From Lamprocystis purpurea DSM 4197 (GTDB lineage: Bacteria; Pseudomonadota; Gammaproteobacteria; Chromatiales; Chromatiaceae): a stretch of DNA of 64,000 nt. Of the stretch, positions 1-6,812 are shown one piece after another. Where the stretch lies: the NCBI RefSeq assembly GCF_000379525.1, contig NZ_KB902504.1, forward strand, positions 155 through 64,154. The letters run 5' to 3'. The first letter of the stretch is position 1. Each line of letters starts with the position of its first letter. The notes under the pieces were generated by a model that was not told where the DNA came from, ran no database searches, and worked only from the letters and a program-made list of their open reading frames with translations. The position numbers and the translations under genes were made by a program.

Positions 1-55
1 GGCCGACTTTGGCCTTGAAGGATGCCGTGTACGTCTTGCGCTTCGCTTCGCCCAT
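1..55 (-). CDS. Transposase OrfA, N-terminal 18 codons only
   Basis: An ATG at 53-55 (minus strand) opens a frame reading MGEAKRKTYTASFKAKVG before the window ends. The basic start followed by a Y-[ST]-x-x-F-K-A-[KQ]-V pattern is typical of the helix-turn-helix OrfA protein of IS3-family elements, which binds the element ends and is joined to OrfB by frameshifting. It sits just inside the element end at 115. Only the N-terminus is visible, so intactness cannot be judged. Confidence 0.6.
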   Translation of the reverse strand, partial: MGEAKRKTYTASFKAKVG

Positions 56-115
56 TATGATATGCCCCTTTTGGTTCGACGCGAGCTTAAATTACTGTCC
101 GGTTTTCAGGGTCCA
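1..115 (-). mobile_element. End of an IS3-family-like insertion sequence
   Basis: Read on the minus strand, the element starts at position 115 with TGGACCCTGAAAACCGGACA, a 5'-TG end of the kind seen on IS3-family elements. A transposase reading frame opens about 60 bases further in, at position 55, and runs off the left edge. The body of the element lies outside the window, so the other end and the target duplication cannot be checked. The end lies 29 bases from the stop of a damaged antitoxin gene, so the insertion and the decay of that module may be linked. The family call rests on the terminus and 18 codons. Confidence 0.65.
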
Positions 116-144
116 CTATAATATCACTGGCTGGAGAGTCTGAG

Positions 145-399
145 TCACGTGGGCCTTGAGGATAAGTCGAAGCGCCGGGCCGCCGGGGCGCTTTTGAGGT
201 AGCGGGCGAAGACCGGCTGAGAGAGATGCTCACGCTCGCGCAGGGCGCGGATGGCCTCGGGCGAGAGGCGTGCGATGGGCGTCAGGCATGAGTCGTCGAA
301 CTCGCGCATGGTCTGATTGTCGATGGCGCCCACCCCGTTGAGTGCCTCCATGGTTTCGTGGATCGAAGCCAGCGCGTCGCTGCGGTACTGCTTAGTCAT
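145..399 (-). pseudogene. HigA-like antitoxin, broken by internal deletion and frameshift
   Basis: The N-terminal part (start ATG at 399, preceded by GGAGG nine bases upstream) resembles HTH antitoxins of HigBA-type modules, up to the LSQPVFARYL segment in the first half of the helix-turn-helix. After that the frame gives an unrelated tail. Shifting frame recovers KRPGGPALRLILKA, which is the usual end of this family. The stretch expected between them (the recognition helix and a SQWERG-type segment) is absent. The simplest reading is a deletion of about 12-15 codons plus a frameshift, removing DNA binding. The start overlaps the end of the toxin remnant by 8 bases, which is the normal toxin-first order. 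Confidence 0.75.
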
Positions 400-634
400 C
401 GTAGTCAACCTCCGAAAATTGCCCGTTCCGGATCAGCGCCGCGAGTTGTTCGTCCGTCAGGTCCAGGACGTGCCGCGCGGCCTTCTTGAATGCCGCTTCA
501 TCCTCGTCACTGATATTTGCCTGCCGGCTCTTGGCGAATCCGTAGACGAAGAACGCGCGATGCGCCTGGCGGTATAGGATCAGGGTCCGATATCCTCCTG
601 ATCGTCCTTGCCTAGGGCGCGCCACACGCTGCTT
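392..634 (-). pseudogene. RelE/HigB-type toxin, 5'-truncated
   Basis: From KQRVARPRQGRSGGYR onward to the stop at 392 the translation matches the C-terminal two thirds of the short RelE/ParE-superfamily toxins found next to HigA-like antitoxins, including the ILYRQ and FFVYGFAKS core strands. The expected N-terminus (about 40-45 residues) is not found upstream; the open frame there gives arginine-rich, unrelated sequence. Without that part the toxin should be inactive. It belongs with the damaged antitoxin at 145-399. Confidence 0.7.
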
Positions 635-704
635 GCAGCGTCGGTTTCGTCGGCTGGATAAGCGCGCCCATCCACCCTCAGCCCCGCCGACGGTTCCATG
701 CTGC

Positions 705-730
705 TTGCTGCCGTCCAAATTTGGAACTGC
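705..730 (-). repeat. Dispersed 26-base repeat, copy 1
   Basis: The reverse complement of this stretch (GCAGTTCCAAATTTGGACGG, then CAGCAA) matches positions 3942-3967 with two differences. Both copies lie in non-coding DNA, one upstream of the truncated toxin and one after rng. Its role is unknown. Confidence 0.6.
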
Positions 731-826
731 TGACTCGACGCTGCCGGATTGGCGGGACCAGCGCTCCCCCGGCTATGATCCCCACCAACGGTGGCCAACC
801 GGCCGCCGCGCCACGAGGACATGCCC

Positions 827-1063
827 ATGGCCGAACAACTCATGCTGTTGCCGAACGCGGACCCGGCGCGAATGCGCCTGCTGCGGCTGCCGCGCGATCT
901 GGGCAGCACTGAAGCGTATCGCCTGGTGACCGGGCTGATCGCCGCGCTGGAGTCCGCGCGCGCGCCGGGGACCGGGCGGGTGCCGGTGGAGGATGTGATC
1001 GATGCCTTGGAGGAGCGCGGCTTCGAGGTGCTGGAGGTCATTCTGGGGCCGACCCTGGACTGA
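827..1063 (+). CDS. Small conserved-looking protein upstream of rlmH
   Basis: This 78-residue protein starts MAEQLMLLPNADPARM. The ATG at 827 is preferred over the ATG at 821 because the GAGG at 815-818 has proper spacing only to the second. It ends 15 bases before rlmH on the same strand, so the two are probably co-transcribed. In many bacteria the gene before rlmH is rsfS, but this protein is shorter and I see no RsfS signature. No membrane segment, signal peptide or metal motif is visible, and I do not recognise a function. The C-terminal half (VEDVIDALEERGFEVLEVI) looks like a compact alpha/beta segment. Confidence 0.7.
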   Translation: MAEQLMLLPNADPARMRLLRLPRDLGSTEAYRLVTGLIAALESARAPGTGRVPVEDVIDALEERGFEVLEVILGPTLD

Positions 1064-1078
1064 GAACGCGCGCCGCCG

Positions 1079-1549
1079 ATGCGTATCCATCTGATCTGCG
1101 TCGGGCGCCGGATGCCCGACTGGGTGGAGGCCGGTTATCAGGAGTATGCCCGACGCCTGCCCCCGGAGTGCGCGCTGCACCTGATCGAGGTGGATCCGCT
1201 GCATCGCGGCAAGACCGGCGGCGCGGAGTTGGCCCGGCAGGATGAGGCGGCGCGTCTGCTCAAGGCGATTCCGAAGGGGGCGGGGGTGGTCGCGCTGGAT
1301 GGGCGGGGCCAGGGCTGGAGCACCGAGGAGTTGGCCCGCCAGTTGGCGGGATGGCTGGGCGGCGGACGGGATCAGGCGCTGCTGGTGGGCGGGCCCGATG
1401 GGTTGGCCCCGGCCTGTCTGGAGCGCGCGGATCAGTGTTGGTCGTTGTCGCGCCTCACTTTCCCGCATCCACTGGTGCGGGTGATCCTGGCCGAACAGGT
1501 TTACCGGGCCTGGAGCTTGCTCAAGGGGCATCCTTACCATCGGGGTTGA
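1079..1549 (+). CDS. rlmH: 23S rRNA (pseudouridine1915-N3)-methyltransferase RlmH
   Basis: RlmH is a SPOUT-fold methyltransferase that uses S-adenosylmethionine to methylate pseudouridine 1915 in helix 69 of 23S rRNA, late in ribosome assembly. The 156-residue length is normal. It opens MRIHLICVGRRMPDWV, has the VGGPDGL loop of the trefoil knot, and closes with LSRLTFPHPLVRVILAEQ followed by GHPYHRG, the family's C-terminal signature. The start ATG at 1079 fits the usual N-terminus. The small gene just upstream probably shares its transcript. Confidence 0.97.
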   Translation: MRIHLICVGRRMPDWVEAGYQEYARRLPPECALHLIEVDPLHRGKTGGAELARQDEAARLLKAIPKGAGVVALDGRGQGWSTEELARQLAGWLGGGRDQALLVGGPDGLAPACLERADQCWSLSRLTFPHPLVRVILAEQVYRAWSLLKGHPYHRG

Positions 1550-1783
1550 GATGCGGCGGTCTGGTGCTGGTCCGCGCGGCGGACGACCGATCTTCATCCC
1601 GGTGATTTCGCCGACTGCAAGGGTGTTGGTCCGGGTTCGCACGGCGGACCCTACGGAGATCTGCGCAGTCCGGTCCGCACAGCGGACCCTACGGAGCTTC
1701 GCGCAGAAGGCGGCGGAGTTCTTTACCGCTCTGTATACTCATCGAAATCTCGCCGCCCGCGACTGTTCGGTAGACAAGTTAAG
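1550..1783. repeat. Tandem GTCCGC palindromic repeats between rlmH and maf
   Basis: Three related units follow rlmH: 1569-1590 (degenerate), 1628-1668 and 1672-1706. The better two share a GGTCCG start, a CGGCGGACCC or CAGCGGACCC core, and CTACGGAG. Each can pair GGTCCGC with GCGGACC. The same unit recurs as a perfect hairpin at 8771-8828. This looks like a REP-type dispersed palindrome that may end transcription or protect the 3' end. No gene is visible in the interval. Confidence 0.7.
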
Positions 1784-2440
1784 TTGATGATGTCCGACGC
1801 TGATCCTCAGATTTACCTGGCCTCCCGCTCGCCCCGCCGGCGCGAGCTCCTGACCCAGATCGGGGTGCGGTTCGCGGTGGTGGAGGCCGAGGTCGACGAG
1901 ACCTGCCGCCCCGGCGAGCACCCGGAGGATTATGTGCTGCGCGTGGCCCTGGAGAAGGCGCGGCAGGCGCATGCGGCCCTCCCGGCAGGCGACTCCCGCC
2001 CGGTGCTGGGTGCGGATACCACGGTCGTGGTGGGGGAGCACATCCTGGGTAAGCCCACGACCCTGGAGGACTGTCTGGCGATGATGCAGTCCCTGTCCGG
2101 GCGTTCGCATCGGGTGTTGACCGCGGTCGCGCTGATTGCGCCGGACGGGGAGCGGACCGATCTGTCCGAGAGCCGGGTGACCTTCCGGTCGCTCACCCAG
2201 GACGAGTGCCTGCGTTATTGGCTCACCGGTGAGCCCCAGGATAAGGCCGGGGGCTACGGCATCCAGGGTCTGGGCGCGCTCTTCATCGCCGGTCTCAACG
2301 GCAGTTATTCCGGTGTCATGGGCCTGCCGCTGTTCGAGACCGGGCGGCTGCTGGGTCAGGCCGGGATCGAACTCATTCCCAACACGGCCGTCCGGGCGTC
2401 CGTTCCGATCGCGCAGGTTCCCACCGAGACGACCCCATGA
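1784..2440 (+). CDS. maf: Maf-family nucleotide pyrophosphatase (dTTP/UTP type)
   Basis: Maf proteins hydrolyse nucleoside triphosphates, mostly modified or pyrimidine ones, to monophosphates; the YhdE subfamily acts on dTTP and UTP. The protein has the N-terminal LASRSPRRRELL nucleotide-binding motif, LGADTTVVVGEHILGKP with the catalytic aspartate, and GYGIQGLGALF near the end. It reads MMMSDADPQIYLASRS, so ATG 1790 is a possible alternative start. At 218 residues it is slightly longer than usual because of a short C-terminal tail. Its stop overlaps the start of rng by four bases (ATGA), and maf-rng pairing is common in proteobacteria. Confidence 0.95.
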   Translation: MMMSDADPQIYLASRSPRRRELLTQIGVRFAVVEAEVDETCRPGEHPEDYVLRVALEKARQAHAALPAGDSRPVLGADTTVVVGEHILGKPTTLEDCLAMMQSLSGRSHRVLTAVALIAPDGERTDLSESRVTFRSLTQDECLRYWLTGEPQDKAGGYGIQGLGALFIAGLNGSYSGVMGLPLFETGRLLGQAGIELIPNTAVRASVPIAQVPTETTP

Positions 2441-3891
2441 GCGAAGAAATCCTGATCAATGTGACCCCGCCGGAGACCCGGGTCGCCGTGGTGGAGAATG
2501 GCGTGGTGCACGAGATCATCATCGAGCGCGCCGAACGCTGCGGTCTGGTGGGCAATGTCTACAAGGGGCGGGTGGTGCGGGTGCTGCCGGGGATGCAGGC
2601 CGCGTTCATCGAGATCGGCCTGGATCGTGCCGCCTTCCTGCACGCGTCCGACATCATCGGTGCCGAGGGTGAGCCGCGCGGCGAGCATATCAACGAGTTG
2701 GTCCGCGAAGGTGACGAGATGGTGGTGCAAGTGGTCAAGGACCCCTTGGGCACCAAGGGCGCGCGCCTGACGACCAATATCTCGGTGGCCTCGCGCTATC
2801 TGGTATGCATGCCGGCGCTTTCCAGTACCGGGGTGTCCCAGAAGATCGAGGACGAGGAGGAGCGCCGCCGCCTGCGCGATATCCTGGCGCGCTATGTGGA
2901 GGCGCATCCGGGTCAGGGTGGTTTCATTGCCCGCACGGCCGCGGAGGGCGTTGGTGAGGAGGCGCTGGTGAAGGACATGGAGTTCCTCGCCAAGCTGTGG
3001 CGCGGGGTGCGGGAGCGGTGTCTCCAGGCCACCCAGATCGGACTCATCCACGACGATCTGCCGCTGGCCCTGCGTGCCCTGCGCGATCTGGTCACCCCGG
3101 AGGTGGAGCGGGTGCGCATCGATTCGCGCGCCATGGTCGAGAAAGCGATCCCCTTCGCCGCCAAGTACATCCCGGAGATCAAGGACCGCATCGAGCAGTA
3201 TCAGGGCGAGCGCCCGCTGTTCGACCTCTACGGGGTGGAGGAGGAGATCAAGAAAGCCCTGCTGCGCAAGGTGAGTCTGAAATCCGGCGGTCATCTGGTG
3301 ATCGATCAGACCGAGGCCATGACCACCATCGATGTCAACACCGGCGCCTTCGTCGGGCATCGCAATCTGGAAGAGACCATCTTCAAGACCAACCTGGAAG
3401 CGGCTCAGGCGATCTGCCGTCAATTGCGGCTGCGCAATCTGGGCGGCATCATCATCATCGATTTCATCGACATGACCGAGGAAGAGCATAAGCGGCAGGT
3501 CATGCGTGCGCTGGAGAAGGCGCTGGCGCGCGATCACGCCAAGACCCACATCACCGAGGTCTCCTCGCTGGGGCTGGTGGAGATGACCCGCAAGCGCACC
3601 CGCGAGTCATTGGAGCATGTGCTGTGCGAGCCCTGCCCCTGCTGCGGCGGGCGCGGTTCGGTCAAGACCGCCGAGACCACTTGTTATGAGATTTTTCGGG
3701 AGATCCTGCGCGAATCGCGCCAGTTCGAGGTCGAGACCCTGCTGGTCCTGGCCTCGCAGGAGGTCGTGGACCGGATGCTGGACGAGGAGTCCGCCCATCT
3801 GGCCGAGTTGGAAGAGTTCATCGGCAGACCCATTCGGCTGCAGGCCGAGGCGCTCTATTCTCAGGAGCAATATGATATCGTTTTGATCTAG
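2437..3891 (+). CDS. rng: Ribonuclease G
   Basis: RNase G is a 5'-end-sensing endonuclease that matures the 5' end of 16S rRNA and helps degrade some mRNAs. The 484 residues are full length. An S1-like RNA-binding region lies at about 40-120 (GNVYKGRVVRVLPGMQAAF). The catalytic metal site is seen in TTIDVNTGAFVG and IIIDFIDM, and the zinc link in CEPCPCCGGRG. The protein lacks the long C-terminal scaffold of RNase E, which separates it from that paralogue. It is translationally coupled to maf. Confidence 0.97.
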   Translation: MSEEILINVTPPETRVAVVENGVVHEIIIERAERCGLVGNVYKGRVVRVLPGMQAAFIEIGLDRAAFLHASDIIGAEGEPRGEHINELVREGDEMVVQVVKDPLGTKGARLTTNISVASRYLVCMPALSSTGVSQKIEDEEERRRLRDILARYVEAHPGQGGFIARTAAEGVGEEALVKDMEFLAKLWRGVRERCLQATQIGLIHDDLPLALRALRDLVTPEVERVRIDSRAMVEKAIPFAAKYIPEIKDRIEQYQGERPLFDLYGVEEEIKKALLRKVSLKSGGHLVIDQTEAMTTIDVNTGAFVGHRNLEETIFKTNLEAAQAICRQLRLRNLGGIIIIDFIDMTEEEHKRQVMRALEKALARDHAKTHITEVSSLGLVEMTRKRTRESLEHVLCEPCPCCGGRGSVKTAETTCYEIFREILRESRQFEVETLLVLASQEVVDRMLDEESAHLAELEEFIGRPIRLQAEALYSQEQYDIVLI

Positions 3892-3941
3892 AGAGGATGA
3901 TTAACCACAGAGGACACAGAGAGTAAGAATGCGGAAGCCCC

Positions 3942-3967
3942 GCAGTTCCAAATTTAGGCGGCAGCAA
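3942..3967 (+). repeat. Dispersed 26-base repeat, copy 2
   Basis: GCAGTTCCAAATTTAGGCGG followed by CAGCAA matches the minus strand of 705-730 in 24 of 26 positions. It lies 50 bases after the rng stop codon. Two copies in 4 kb, both non-coding, suggest a dispersed intergenic element. Confidence 0.6.
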
Positions 3968-4026
3968 CCGGGGCCTTAATCGCCGTTCCGGCCACAAGAA
4001 AACCATAAAGGTCGCGCAGCGACCCT

Positions 4027-4120
4027 GTGGGAGCGGCGTCCCGCCGCGACGGGGCCGGGCGCGCCGCCGCAGCGTTCGAGGTCACCGCGGCATCGCATCG
4101 CGGCGGGACGCCGCTCCCAC
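4027..4120. repeat. Inverted repeat with 24-base arms
   Basis: The arm GTGGGAGCGGCGTCCCGCCG plus CGAC at 4027-4050 is repeated in reverse complement at 4097-4120 with one mismatch. The 46-base spacer is GC-rich. The arms are themselves partly palindromic (GGCGTCCCGCC). Elements built on GTGGGAGCGGCGTCCCGCCG are a known type of dispersed repeat in Chromatiaceae-like and other proteobacterial genomes. It could fold after rng and act as a terminator, but no U-run follows. Confidence 0.75.
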
Positions 4121-4208
4121 GGGGGACATTCATCTTCCGAACGACAACGATTGTGTTTAACTTGTTCGTGACTCGTTACCAGGCGATGGCGGGGGAGATC
4201 GGAATGCG

Positions 4209-5054
4209 TTGGATCTTTTGTCTCAGGCGCCCCGCCTGACGATGGCCGCAAACCTGAATCGCGACGCGTACGATCGCCCGCCCCGTGCCGGGACCTGGCC
4301 GCTCGGCTGGATCGAGAGCCTGGGCCTCGCGGCCCTGGCGTTGCGGCGCTGTCTTGGACTCTATCTGCGAATCCTGGTGGGGCGGGGGCGGCTCGACCTG
4401 CCGGCCTTCGCCTGGTCGCTGCGCCAGTCCGGGCTCACCATCCTCCCGGCCATGACCCTGGTTGGGATCGTCGCCGGCGCCATCCTGGGCCATCAGACCG
4501 AGTCGATTCTGGAGCGATTCAACCTGCCCGGACTGGTGCTGTTGTCGATCAACTACGCGCTGGTCATGGAGTTGGTGCCGATTCTGGTCGGCATTCTGGT
4601 GGCGGGCCGGGCCGGGGTGGCCCTGGCGGTGCGTCAGGCCGCGCTCTCGGTGCGGGGCGAGGTGGATGGATTGCTGATCACCGGGATCGACCCGCTGACC
4701 TACACCCTGGCCCCGGCGCTGCTGGCCATGCTGATCATGAGTTTCGCCTTTGCGGTGTGGGGCAGTCTGGTCACCTTCGCCGCGACTTTCCTGTGGCTGT
4801 GGCTGGTCGCGAATGTCCCGCCGGCACTGTTTCTGGATTCACTGGCCGGCGCCCTGGGTCCGGGGGATCTGCTTGAAGCCATCCTCAAACCCATGCTCTT
4901 CGCGCTGCTCATCGCACTCATCGCCACGGTCAACGGCACGGCCGCGGGCCGTGATCCCCTGAACATCGGCGAGGCGGCCACCCGGACCATGATCGGCGCG
5001 GTCACCATCATCCTCATCGCCGACCTGGTGATCATCCTGCTGGTGCGTCAGTGA
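4209..5054 (+). CDS. MlaE-type lipid ABC transporter permease
   Basis: This integral inner-membrane protein belongs to the MlaE/YrbE permease family, which moves phospholipid or other hydrophobic molecules together with an MCE-domain substrate-binding protein. It has about five hydrophobic segments and the family region ELVPILVGILVAGRAGVALA, with an EVDGLLITGIDP turn characteristic of MlaE. The start could be TTG 4209 or ATG 4242; neither has a convincing ribosome site. Its stop overlaps the start of the ATPase gene. The MCE protein expected next lies 5 kb downstream at 10954, so the operon appears split. Confidence 0.9.
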   Translation: MDLLSQAPRLTMAANLNRDAYDRPPRAGTWPLGWIESLGLAALALRRCLGLYLRILVGRGRLDLPAFAWSLRQSGLTILPAMTLVGIVAGAILGHQTESILERFNLPGLVLLSINYALVMELVPILVGILVAGRAGVALAVRQAALSVRGEVDGLLITGIDPLTYTLAPALLAMLIMSFAFAVWGSLVTFAATFLWLWLVANVPPALFLDSLAGALGPGDLLEAILKPMLFALLIALIATVNGTAAGRDPLNIGEAATRTMIGAVTIILIADLVIILLVRQ

Positions 5055-5848
5055 GCGCGGCATCCGGTCCGGACGCAACGGCGGACGTGCTCACGGAGTC
5101 TGCTCCGGCTCCGGAGTGGGCGCTGGAACTGACCGGTGTCTATCAACATGTCGGCGGGCACTGTGCTCTGGCGGAGATCAACCTGCGGGTGCCGCGCGGG
5201 GCCTGGCTCCTGATCGTCGGTCCCAACGGCGCGGGCAAGAGTCTGTTGACGCGCCTGATCCTGGGCCTGGACACGCCGTCCGCGGGGTCGGTGCGCGTCC
5301 TGGGCGAGGATCTGCAAGGCCTGAGCGTCCGCGCCATGACCGCGTTGCGCGGACGCATGGGCGCCGTGCTCCAGGGCGGCTCATTGCTGGAACATCGCAG
5401 CGTGATCGAGAACCTGTTGCTGCCCCTGCGCGACCTGCCCGGCGGTAGGGCGCAGCAGGCCCGTGCGGCGCGGCTGGTGATCGCCACGCTGCGCCTGGAC
5501 GGATTGGAGAATCACCTGCCGCGTGCGCTCTCGCTTGGTCAGCGGCGTCAGGTCGAATTGGCCCGCGCGCTGATCAGCGGGCCGAGTCTGCTGGTGTGGG
5601 ATGGGCTCACCGATGGACTGGACCCGGCCGCGGCCATCGAGACGCTCCAGGTGCTGCGGGCGCAGCGCGAGACTCGCCGCCTGACCCTGATTGCCACGGA
5701 CAACCGGGCGGACGCCTTAGGCGACGCCTGTGACTGCATCGCGGTCTTGGAACGCGGCCACATGGCTTTTTGGGGGTCACCGAGCGAACTCACGGCGGTG
5801 CTGCCCGAGCGGCTTGATCTGCGCTATATCTTGACGGGGCGGCCCTGA
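5051..5848 (+). CDS. ABC transporter ATPase, MlaF-type
   Basis: This cytoplasmic ATPase should drive the MlaE-like permease encoded just upstream. It has a Walker A motif GPNGAGKS near residue 57, a Q-loop region (AVLQGGSLLEH), the ABC signature as LSLGQRRQVELARAL, and Walker B as LLVWDGLTDGLD. Walker B carries Gly-Leu where most family members have Glu-Pro (usual DEPTSGLD), so the catalytic glutamate is not in its normal place. The signature has Leu-Gly for the usual Gly-Gly. These changes may mean low ATPase activity or a changed role. GTG at 5051 overlaps the permease stop. Confidence 0.9.
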   Translation: MSAASGPDATADVLTESAPAPEWALELTGVYQHVGGHCALAEINLRVPRGAWLLIVGPNGAGKSLLTRLILGLDTPSAGSVRVLGEDLQGLSVRAMTALRGRMGAVLQGGSLLEHRSVIENLLLPLRDLPGGRAQQARAARLVIATLRLDGLENHLPRALSLGQRRQVELARALISGPSLLVWDGLTDGLDPAAAIETLQVLRAQRETRRLTLIATDNRADALGDACDCIAVLERGHMAFWGSPSELTAVLPERLDLRYILTGRP

Positions 5849-6116
5849 CTGCCTGTTCTGCCGACTGTGACGGCATGGAGACGAACTTGCGTCCGCCCTT
5901 GAGATAGGCGAGAAAAAACTGGCGCAGTGCGGCCTCGACCAGTTGGCGATCCGGTGCGGTCAGTTGAGGGTAATGGGTACCGAGTCGGTCGGCCAGACCG
6001 GCCGGAAAGCTGTAGGTTCGTATGAAGTCGGCACGCTTGGCCTGCAGTCCCGCAAACCAGATAAGCAGCGTGATGACGATGATCAGCAGCGGCAGGCCAA
6101 CGAAGAGCGCGTTCAT
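5790..6116 (-). CDS. Single-pass membrane protein, probably C-terminally truncated
   Basis: The protein starts at ATG 6116, seven bases after GGAGG; an ATG at 6122 is too close to that site. One transmembrane helix (residues 2-24) is followed by QAKRADFIRTYSFPAGLADRL and an FVSMPSQ segment. From memory, related proteins continue after MPSQ into a VDDAWHEF-like domain. Here that is replaced by an alanine/arginine-rich tail (SAEQAVRAAPSRYSADQ) that overlaps the 3' end of the ATPase gene antisense by 59 bases. I infer loss of the original C-terminus. Function is unknown. Confidence 0.55.
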   Translation of the reverse strand: MNALFVGLPLLIIVITLLIWFAGLQAKRADFIRTYSFPAGLADRLGTHYPQLTAPDRQLVEAALRQFFLAYLKGGRKFVSMPSQSAEQAVRAAPSRYSADQAARAAPP

Positions 6117-6171
6117 CGACATTCCTCCAGTGTTCTCCGGAAACGAGTGCCGCGAAGGAAAAAATACCAAA

Positions 6172-6237
6172 ACCATGCGGCTTGGGCTTGCGCAATTCCG
6201 AGACGACGTTGGTGTCCAACAGGTACACGTTGCTCAA
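6172..6237 (-). pseudogene. VapC-type PIN toxin, N-terminal remnant
   Basis: Starting at TTG 6237, which overlaps the antitoxin stop, the translation reads LSNVYLLDTNVVSELRKPKP. This is the start of a VapC PIN-domain ribonuclease, with the first catalytic aspartate in LLDTNV. After about 22 codons the homology stops abruptly at the region upstream of the truncated membrane protein gene. The other acidic residues of the PIN active site are missing, so it cannot be a working toxin. Confidence 0.75.
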
Positions 6238-6491
6238 CCCAGTGCGGTCACCGGGCGTCTGCGGGCATTGCCGCGCACGGGAATGGAAAAATTGGCCCGT
6301 GCCGACTCCTGCAGCAACTGTTCCTTCAGCGAGGGTCTGGCTGCTGCCGTGAGCCGCCGCCATTCATCGACGGGCACCAGCCCCGCCGCCTCCACCCCCC
6401 GCCTGGTAACGATTTGCGGACCCTCCGCCAGACAGGTATCGAGGAGTTCGCTGAAGCGCGCTTTCGCTTCTTGCACCGGCCGGATCTGCAC
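6234..6491 (-). CDS. Phd/YefM-type antitoxin of a broken VapBC-like module
   Basis: This 85-residue protein has the Phd/YefM N-terminal DNA-binding fold (RPVQEAKARFSELLDTCLAE, then PQIVTRRGVEAAGLVPVDEW) and a C-terminal toxin-binding tail. The GTG at 6491, with GGAG about six bases upstream, gives the standard start; an in-frame GTG at 6533 adds an atypical leader. It looks intact, but the toxin gene it should neutralise is reduced to an N-terminal stub. It may survive only as a repressor or be decaying. Confidence 0.8.
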   Translation of the reverse strand: MQIRPVQEAKARFSELLDTCLAEGPQIVTRRGVEAAGLVPVDEWRRLTAAARPSLKEQLLQESARANFSIPVRGNARRRPVTALG

Positions 6492-6533
6492 AGAAGTCTC
6501 CGCGGATGACGCGTCGTATGACCAGATTAGCAC

Positions 6534-6812
6534 GCCGTGGGGTCGTAAGAGATGGGAGAAGCGCCCGGCGCGGCGACGAAAAAAGGCGACGCGAAGCCGC
6601 TGGCTTCACGTTGCCTGCCTGAGTCTCACACCGGTCGGAGTCGTTCAGTGACCGACGCGGTGCTGGTAGGGCGTTCCGTCTTGTCTTGCTGGTCCGCGCT
6701 TGTCGCAAAGTACCATCCGTGGTGCTGGATTCCGGCATCCTGCCGGAATGACGGTGCAACTGACGATTAAACGGGGTATCAGGCTTCACCCGGACGTGCC
6801 GGGTGCCCCGTC
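6534..6812. other. Intergenic region with a palindromic repeat
   Basis: No gene is visible. Positions 6725-6754 hold CTGGATTCCGGCATCCTGCC followed by GGAATGACGG, a short palindrome built on TTCCGGCA...TGCCGGAA. A near-identical copy in the opposite orientation lies at 42971-42999. This is a common dispersed intergenic motif in proteobacteria. Confidence 0.6.

Larger units (their letters stand above)
3892..4208. other. Intergenic region with repeats, no gene
   Basis: The 317-base gap holds three recognisable pieces: an AACCACAGAGGACACAGAG motif at 3903-3921 that is common in intergenic DNA of many bacteria; the second copy of a 26-base repeat at 3942-3967; and a large inverted repeat at 4027-4120 (separate entry). 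No open frame here resembles a gene. Confidence 0.7.
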
